Position numbers and translations under genes: made by a program. From Micrococcaceae bacterium UBA6021 (GTDB taxonomy: Bacteria > Actinomycetota > Actinomycetes > Actinomycetales > Micrococcaceae), in assembly GCA_002427975.1 (NCBI GenBank), contig DIZT01000068.1, forward strand, positions 26,351-36,891: DNA of 10,541 nt. Reading direction: 5' to 3'. The notes under the pieces were generated by a model that saw nothing but the letters and a program-made list of their open reading frames with translations, searched no databases and was not told the DNA's origin. Shown piece by piece: positions 5,877 to 10,541 of the stretch; the stretch's first letter is position 1, and each line of letters starts with the position of its first letter.

Positions 5877-5911
5877 TTGTAAATATGTCAGTACAAACCT
5901 TTGACAGGACA
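5877..5911. promoter_or_regulatory. IolR-like operators and promoter region of the iol operon
   Basis: Bases 5877-5898 repeat the tautomerase operator (19 of 22 identical; core TATGTCAGTACAAAC; TTGT-N12-ACAA arms at 5877-5880 and 5893-5896). A second related decamer, TGACAGGACA at 5902-5911, matches the same KGWCHTRACA-type motif at nine of ten positions. The two decamers begin 16 bases apart, enough for two dimers. TAAATA (5880-5885) may be the -10 box by analogy with the tautomerase promoter. Alternatively TTGACA (5901-5906) is a perfect -35, but no good -10 follows at 17-18 bases. The operator assignment is firmer than the promoter assignment. Confidence 0.6.
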
Positions 5912-5937
5912 ATGATTCTAGGGCAAAGTAGTGGATG

Positions 5938-5958
5938 TGGCCCCGCTCACGGGGGCCG
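5938..5958 (+). other. GC-rich hairpin in the probable iol leader
   Basis: GGCCCC (5939-5944) pairs with GGGGCC (5952-5957) around a 7-base loop, plus one outer T-G pair. If transcription begins near 5892, this lies in a leader of about 100 bases upstream of the annotated iolC start. There is no T-run after it, so it is not an intrinsic terminator. It might protect or modulate the message, or be a chance product of GC-rich sequence. Confidence 0.3.
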
Positions 5959-5990
5959 GCCAGGAACCGGAGCTCTAGCTGTTCAGAGGT

Positions 5991-7058
5991 ATGGAGCTCA
6001 AACCAGAAAGGTCCGCGATTACCGTGACCCACGAACTGCTCACGATCGGGCGCATCAGCGTTGATATCTACCCGAACGACATCGGGGTGGATCTGGAGGA
6101 CGTGACGTCCTTCGGAAAGTACCTCGGTGGTTCCCCGTCCAATGTGGCCGTGGCCGCCGCGCGGCATGGCCGCAATGCAGGCGTGATCACGCGCACCGGC
6201 GACGACGCCTTCGGGAAATACCTCCACCGTGAACTGCGCAAGTTCAACGTGGATGACAGCTTTGTCACCCCCGTCAAGGAGTGGCCCACAGCCGTGACGT
6301 TCTGCGCCATCATGCCGCCGGATGATTTTCCGCTCTACTTCTATGGGCGTTTCCCCACGGCGCCTGACCTGCAGATCAAGGCCGCCGAGCTGGACCTGGA
6401 AGCCATCCGCGAGGCCAGGATCTTCTGGTCGACGGTGACTGGCCTGTGCCAGGAGCCCAGCCGCGAGGCCCACCTGGCCGCCCATGCTGCCCGTCCGCGG
6501 ACCGGTCTCAAGGAAGGCCAGTACACCATCCTGGACCTGGACTACCGGCCCATGTTCTGGGCCTCCGAAGAGGACGCCCGGGCCGAGGTTGCAAAGATCC
6601 TGCCGCACGTCACGGTGGCTATCGGCAATGACAAGGAATGTGCCGTCGCCGTGGGCGAAGGAACCCCTGACGAGCAGGCCGACCGGCTACTGGCCGCCGG
6701 CGTGGAGATCGCCGTCGTCAAGCTTGGGCCGGAAGGCGTTATGGCGAAGACCCGCACCGAACGTGTTGTCTCCGCGCCGGTTCCGGTGGAGACCGTCAAC
6801 GGCCTCGGTGCCGGCGACTCGTTTGGTGGAGCCTTCTGCCACGGACTGCTGTCCGGCTGGCCCCTGGCCCAGATCCTGGATTACGCCAACGCCGCCGGCG
6901 CCATTGTGGCCTCCCGCCTTTCCTGCGCCGACGCCATGCCGACGCCGGAGGAAGTCACCTCGCTGCTGGCCGAACGCGGCCGCCTGGTACCCGCCCTGGC
7001 CGGTGCCGCCGCCTCACGCCCGTCCCACACAACAGTTTCCGAAGGAGCAGCGTCTTGA
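5991..7058 (+). CDS. iolC: 5-dehydro-2-deoxygluconokinase (PfkB family)
   Basis: A 355-residue sugar kinase of the PfkB/ribokinase family that phosphorylates 5-dehydro-2-deoxy-D-gluconate to the 6-phosphate, a middle step of inositol breakdown in the cytoplasm. It has TIGRISVDIYPNDIG (18-32), the first PfkB signature GGSPSNVAVAAARHG (46-60), TRTGDDAFGKY (68-78) and the second signature with the anion hole and catalytic base, NGLGAGDSFGGAF (270-282; Asp276 is the base). The start is uncertain: the ATG at 5991 has AGAGG only one base upstream, which is too close. An in-frame GTG at 6024 has AGAAAGG about 12 bases upstream and gives the compact N-terminus (V)THELLTIGR. In many proteobacteria IolC is fused to a DUF2090 aldolase-like domain; here the protein ends after the kinase, and a separate aldolase gene follows, overlapping by four bases. 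Confidence 0.95.
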   Translation: MELKPERSAITVTHELLTIGRISVDIYPNDIGVDLEDVTSFGKYLGGSPSNVAVAAARHGRNAGVITRTGDDAFGKYLHRELRKFNVDDSFVTPVKEWPTAVTFCAIMPPDDFPLYFYGRFPTAPDLQIKAAELDLEAIREARIFWSTVTGLCQEPSREAHLAAHAARPRTGLKEGQYTILDLDYRPMFWASEEDARAEVAKILPHVTVAIGNDKECAVAVGEGTPDEQADRLLAAGVEIAVVKLGPEGVMAKTRTERVVSAPVPVETVNGLGAGDSFGGAFCHGLLSGWPLAQILDYANAAGAIVASRLSCADAMPTPEEVTSLLAERGRLVPALAGAAASRPSHTTVSEGAAS

Positions 7059-7984
7059 GCGCCAACGATGATCCCCGCCGCTATCAGCACCTCAGCGCCC
7101 TCCGGCTCGAAGACCCCGACGCCGTTGCCCGCGCGGCAGCCACCCGTCGCCGCCATCCGGGATTGAAGTATGGTGTGCAGAACTTCATTGTTGCCGCCGA
7201 CCACCCGGCCCGCGGCGCCCTGAGTGTCGGCAACGACCCCGTGGCAATGGCGGACCGCCGCCAGCTCCTTGACCGGCTGCAGATCGCCCTGGCCAACCCG
7301 GCCGTGGACGGCATCCTCGCCTCGCCGGACATCATGGACGATCTGCTCCTGCTGGGTGCCCTGGACGGAAAGCTCGTCTTCGGCTCCATGAACCGTGGCG
7401 GGCTCGCCGGTTTGGTCAACGAATTCGACGACCGCTTCACCGGGCACACCGCTGCGGCGCTGCAGGAACTCGGCGCCGATGGCGGCAAGATGCTCACCCG
7501 CATCTGCCTCGGCGATCCGGACACCGTTTCCATCCTGGAAGCCACCGCGAAGGCCATTGATTCACTCGCCGAACGCAAACTCATTGCCATGGTGGAACCG
7601 TTCCTGTCCGTCCGCGAAAACGGCCGGGTCCGCAACGATCTCTCAACGGACGCCGTGATCAAGTCCGTAGCCATCGCCCAGGGTCTGGGCTCCACGAGCG
7701 CCTACACCTGGATGAAGCTTCCTGTTGTGGCCGAAATGGACCGCGTTATGGCCTCCACCACCATGCCCACGGTGCTGCTCGGCGGGGACCCTGCTGGCAC
7801 CCAGGACGAGGTCTTTGCCAGCTGGCAGGCCGCCCTGGCCCTGCCGAACGTGCAGGGACTGACGGTAGGGCGCACCTTGCTCTACCCGCACGACGGAGAT
7901 GTTGCCGGCGCCGTCGCAACAGCCGCCTCGCTGCTGCAGCATTTCAGTCCCCTCAACCGAGTCCACGCAGAAGTATCGGAGTAA
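7055..7984 (+). CDS. Cgl0159-family (beta/alpha)8 aldolase, candidate DKG-phosphate aldolase
   Basis: A 309-residue class I aldolase-like barrel, often labelled deoxyribose-phosphate aldolase or Cgl0159 family in actinobacterial inositol clusters. Visible features are FIVAADHPARG (44-54), a candidate Schiff-base lysine Lys221 in YTWMKLPVV, IAMVEPF with Glu181 (177-183), LLGGDPAG (241-248) and VGRTLLYP (271-278), the last two placed like phosphate-binding turns of aldolase barrels. I infer that it cleaves 6-phospho-5-dehydro-2-deoxygluconate to DHAP and malonate semialdehyde (the IolJ reaction), because it lies between the kinase that makes this substrate and enzymes of the same pathway, and the fused DUF2090 domain is absent from IolC. 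It starts with TTG at 7055, overlapping the iolC stop as TTGA, with AAGGAG seven bases upstream inside iolC. The exact reaction is not proven by sequence. Confidence 0.88.
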   Translation: MSANDDPRRYQHLSALRLEDPDAVARAAATRRRHPGLKYGVQNFIVAADHPARGALSVGNDPVAMADRRQLLDRLQIALANPAVDGILASPDIMDDLLLLGALDGKLVFGSMNRGGLAGLVNEFDDRFTGHTAAALQELGADGGKMLTRICLGDPDTVSILEATAKAIDSLAERKLIAMVEPFLSVRENGRVRNDLSTDAVIKSVAIAQGLGSTSAYTWMKLPVVAEMDRVMASTTMPTVLLGGDPAGTQDEVFASWQAALALPNVQGLTVGRTLLYPHDGDVAGAVATAASLLQHFSPLNRVHAEVSE

Positions 7985-7987
7985 CCC

Positions 7988-9931
7988 ATGGCTACCCGCA
8001 GAATGACGGTCGCGCAGGCCGTGGTGGAGTATCTGTCCAAGCAGTACACCGTTGACCGGATCGGCGATCAGGACTACCGCGAGCGGCTGATTCCGGGCAC
8101 GTTCGGCATCTTCGGCCACGGAAACGTTGCCGGTGTGGGCCAGGCGCTGAAGCAGTACCAGCACGCCGATCCCACGATCATGCCGTACTACCAGGGGCGC
8201 AATGAGCAGGCCCAGGTGCACCAGGCAGTGGGCTACGCACGTCACACCCGCCGGCGGCAGACGTTCGCAATCAGCACATCGATCGGTCCGGGTTCCACCA
8301 ACCTGCTCACCGGTGCGGCGCTGGCCACCACCAACCGGCTGCCCGTGCTGCTGCTGCCCAGCGATACCTTTGCCACACGCGCCGCGGACCCGGTGCTCCA
8401 GCAGCTGGAACGCCCGGATGCCTATGACGTCACCGTCAACGATGCCTTCCGTCCGCTGTCCCGCTTCTTCGACCGGGTCTCACGTCCGGAGCAGCTGTTC
8501 TCCGCTTTCCATCACGGACTGCGCGTCCTCACGGACCCGGCCGAGACCGGCGCCGTCACCATCTCTCTGCCTCAGGACGTCCAGGCTGAGGCCTTCGACG
8601 TTCCCGAGGAATTCCTCGCCGAACGCGAATGGCGGATCCGACGCCCCGACGCGGACGACGACGACATCCGCCGCGCCGCCGACGCCATCCGCGCCGCCAA
8701 ACGCCCCCTGATCATCGCCGGCGGTGGCGTGCTGTACGCCTATGCCAACGATGAACTGGCCAGGTTCGTGGAGCTGACCGGCATCCCGGTGGGAAACACC
8801 CAGGCCGGCGTCGGCGTCTTGCCGTGGGACCACCGGTTCTCGCTCGGCGCCATCGGTTCCACAGGCACGACGGCAGCCAATGCCATCGCCGCCGAAGCGG
8901 ACCTGATCATCGGGATTGGCACCCGCTACGAGGACTTCACCACTGCCTCGCGGACCGCCTTCCAGAACCCTGACGTGAAGTTCATCAACATCAACGTTGC
9001 GCCGATTGATGCCTACAAGCACGGCACGTCGCTGCCGATCGTCGCCGACGCGCGCAAGGCCCTGATCAAGCTGAACCAGGCACTGGGCGGTTACCGCGTG
9101 GGTGCGGACCTCGAACGGGCCATCGCTTCCGAGAAGGAACGCTGGAATGCCACAGTGGACGAGGCCTTCGATACCCGCTTCACGCCATTGCCGGCGCAGA
9201 ACGAGATCATTGGCGCTACGAGCCGCGCCATGGACGCGCAGGATGTTGTCATTTGCGCCGCGGGTTCGCTTCCGGGCGACCTGCACAAGATGTGGCGCGT
9301 CCGTGACGCATTCGGCTACCACGTGGAATACGCGTACTCCTGCATGGGCTACGAAATTCCCGGCGGCCTGGGCGTCAAGCGCGCAGCGCTGGCGGAGGCA
9401 GCAGCGGGCGGCGCACAGCGCGACGTCGTGGTGATGGTGGGGGACGGTTCCTACCTGATGATGCACACCGAACTGGTCACCGCCGTCGCCGAACGGATCA
9501 AACTGATCGTGGTGCTGATCCAGAACCACGGCTACGCCTCGATCGGCTCCCTCTCCGAATCGCTGGGGTCCCAGCGATTCGGAACCCAGTACCGTGCCTT
9601 GGACGAGGACAACCACAGCTTCGACGACGGCGAGAGGTTGCCTGTTGATCTCGCACTGAACGCCGAAAGCCTCGGTGTGAAAGTGATCCGGATTGAACCG
9701 GGGGAGAAGGTCATCGCCGAGCTGGAGCAGGCCATCCGAGATGCCAAGGCGGCGCCTGAAAAGGGCGGCCCGATCGTCATCCACGTCGAATCCGATCCGC
9801 TGCTGGATGCTCCCAGCTCCGAGTCCTGGTGGGATGTTCCGGTGTCGCAGATCTCGGAACTCGAATCCACCCGGCAGGCCTTCAAGAGCTACACGACAAA
9901 CAAGAACCGCCAGCGCACGCTGCTGGGCTGA
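7988..9931 (+). CDS. iolD: 3D-(3,5/4)-trihydroxycyclohexane-1,2-dione acylhydrolase, ThDP-dependent
   Basis: A 647-residue thiamine-diphosphate enzyme, the normal size for IolD. It hydrolyses the C-C bond of trihydroxycyclohexane-1,2-dione (made from inosose by IolE) to 5-deoxyglucuronate. The N-terminal pyrimidine-binding domain has YYQGRNEQAQVHQAVGYAR with the cofactor-activating Glu73, followed by a TSIGPGSTNLLTGAALA stretch. A central domain (about 215-390) resembles the acetolactate synthase family middle domain. The C-terminal PP domain has the ThDP/Mg motif starting GDGSY (485-489) and ending at Asn513 in IQNHGY. The start at 7988 has GGAG six bases upstream and lies only three bases after the aldolase stop, so the operon is tight. 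The C-terminal ESWWDVPVSQ segment is typical of IolD. No motif is missing. Confidence 0.97.
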   Translation: MATRRMTVAQAVVEYLSKQYTVDRIGDQDYRERLIPGTFGIFGHGNVAGVGQALKQYQHADPTIMPYYQGRNEQAQVHQAVGYARHTRRRQTFAISTSIGPGSTNLLTGAALATTNRLPVLLLPSDTFATRAADPVLQQLERPDAYDVTVNDAFRPLSRFFDRVSRPEQLFSAFHHGLRVLTDPAETGAVTISLPQDVQAEAFDVPEEFLAEREWRIRRPDADDDDIRRAADAIRAAKRPLIIAGGGVLYAYANDELARFVELTGIPVGNTQAGVGVLPWDHRFSLGAIGSTGTTAANAIAAEADLIIGIGTRYEDFTTASRTAFQNPDVKFININVAPIDAYKHGTSLPIVADARKALIKLNQALGGYRVGADLERAIASEKERWNATVDEAFDTRFTPLPAQNEIIGATSRAMDAQDVVICAAGSLPGDLHKMWRVRDAFGYHVEYAYSCMGYEIPGGLGVKRAALAEAAAGGAQRDVVVMVGDGSYLMMHTELVTAVAERIKLIVVLIQNHGYASIGSLSESLGSQRFGTQYRALDEDNHSFDDGERLPVDLALNAESLGVKVIRIEPGEKVIAELEQAIRDAKAAPEKGGPIVIHVESDPLLDAPSSESWWDVPVSQISELESTRQAFKSYTTNKNRQRTLLG

Positions 9932-9946
9932 CCCAAGGAAGCCAAC

Positions 9947-10541
9947 ATGACTATCACCATCAAGCATTTCATCAACGGCGCTGAGACTGCCGGCGAGGGC
10001 GACCGCACCCAGCCCGTCTACAACCCCGCCACCGGCGCCGTCTCCGCAGAGCTGCGGCTGGCCAACCGGGCAGACCTGGACGCCGCCGTCGCGGCCGCCA
10101 AGGCAGCTGCGGTCAGCTGGGGCAATTTCTCCCTGGCCAAGCGCACAGGCGTGCTCTTCAAGTTCCGTGAACTCGTCGCAGCACATATTGACGAGCTCGC
10201 CGCCCTGATCACCGCCGAGCACGGCAAGGTCCTTTCCGATGCCAAGGGCGAGATCGGCCGCGGCCTGGAGGTCATCGAGTTCGCCTGCGGCATTCCGCAG
10301 CTGCTCAAGGGTGACTACTCGGACCAGGTGTCCACCGGGATTGACGTCTTCTCGTTCCGCGAACCGCTGGGCGTCGTTGCCGGCATCACGCCGTTCAACT
10401 TCCCGGTCATGGTGCCGCTGTGGATGGCTCCGATGGCGATCGCCACCGGCAACGCCTTCATCCTCAAGCCCTCCGAACGGGACCCCTCCGCGTCCATGCT
10501 GCTGGCAAAGCTGTGGAAGCAGGCCGGCCTGCCCGACGGCG
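9947..10541 (+). CDS. iolA: Methylmalonate/malonate semialdehyde dehydrogenase (CoA-acylating), N-terminal part
   Basis: Partial; the gene runs off the end of the window after 198 complete codons of an expected 490-500. It encodes an aldehyde dehydrogenase-fold enzyme that converts malonate semialdehyde (or methylmalonate semialdehyde) with CoA and NAD to acetyl-CoA (or propionyl-CoA), the last step of inositol catabolism. Family-specific segments are present: HFINGAE (7-13), YNPATG (25-30), AEHGKVLSDAKGEIGRGLEV (90-109), GITPFNFPVMVPLWM (146-160) with Asn151, and NAFILKPSERDPSAS (169-183), where Lys174 would bind NAD. The catalytic cysteine lies beyond the window. The ATG at 9947 has AAGGAA six bases upstream and starts 15 bases after the iolD stop. 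The alternative name mmsA, for valine catabolism, cannot be excluded by sequence, but the operon position favours the inositol role. Confidence 0.93.
   Translation, partial: MTITIKHFINGAETAGEGDRTQPVYNPATGAVSAELRLANRADLDAAVAAAKAAAVSWGNFSLAKRTGVLFKFRELVAAHIDELAALITAEHGKVLSDAKGEIGRGLEVIEFACGIPQLLKGDYSDQVSTGIDVFSFREPLGVVAGITPFNFPVMVPLWMAPMAIATGNAFILKPSERDPSASMLLAKLWKQAGLPDG

Noticed and set aside
8480..10222. 580-residue open frame on the minus strand, antisense to iolD and iolA
   Set aside because: Long antisense frames are expected in high-GC coding DNA; the product has no recognisable domain and the plus strand encodes a clear IolD.
1..10541. CRISPR arrays, tRNA or rRNA genes, IS elements, phage genes
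   Set aside because: No spaced direct repeats, cloverleaf-like segments, transposase or phage-like reading frames were seen on either strand.

Overview
The window looks like chromosomal DNA from a high-GC actinobacterium of the Micrococcaceae, most likely Arthrobacter or Pseudarthrobacter. That reading rests on strong G/C use at third codon positions, alanine- and glycine-rich proteins close to Arthrobacter-type sequences, a GTCTCGACAAGCTCGACC intergenic repeat of the kind common in Micrococcales, and an inositol operon of actinobacterial layout. Genus is inference; no rRNA or marker gene is present. There is no sign of phage, plasmid, IS element, CRISPR or tRNA, and no gene-free gap exceeds about 175 bases.

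Layout. (1) 1-1457: the 3' end of sucC and complete sucD, the two subunits of succinyl-CoA synthetase (TCA cycle), 11 bases apart. (2) 1465-1533: a near-perfect 33-bp-stem hairpin between the convergent sucD and marR. (3) 1576-4294: a MarR repressor on the minus strand, diverging from a 12-TM MFS efflux protein and an aldo/keto reductase read as one plus-strand unit. The 168-base divergent region carries repeated GTTGC/GCAAC half-sites. (4) 4310-4386: a Micrococcales-type repeat and a second long hairpin, which shares a 19-mer with the flank of the first. (5) 4402-5240: an ArsR repressor and an SRPBCC/AHSA1 protein in a minus-strand operon with an ATGA overlap, preceded by two tandem 16-base palindromic operator units. 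(6) 5411-5815: a small tautomerase-superfamily protein resembling malonate semialdehyde decarboxylase (MSAD). (7) 5991 to the window end: an inositol catabolic operon iolC - Cgl0159-family aldolase - iolD - iolA/mmsA (cut by the window edge), with 4-nt overlaps or short gaps.

How the genes fit together. IolD opens the inositol-derived ring dione. IolC phosphorylates 5-dehydro-2-deoxygluconate. The aldolase-like protein is the best candidate for splitting the phosphorylated product into DHAP and malonate semialdehyde. IolA oxidises malonate semialdehyde to acetyl-CoA. IolB, IolE, IolG, transporters and the regulator are not in the window.

The most interesting observation is that the MSAD-like tautomerase gene and the iol operon carry almost the same 22-base operator (19 of 22 identical, TATGTCAG[G/T]ACAAAC core). 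It resembles the IolR (GntR) motif of Corynebacterium glutamicum. This suggests the tautomerase belongs to the inositol regulon and may act on malonate semialdehyde or a related keto acid. One of the two MSAD active-site arginines appears replaced by Gln, so the reaction could differ.
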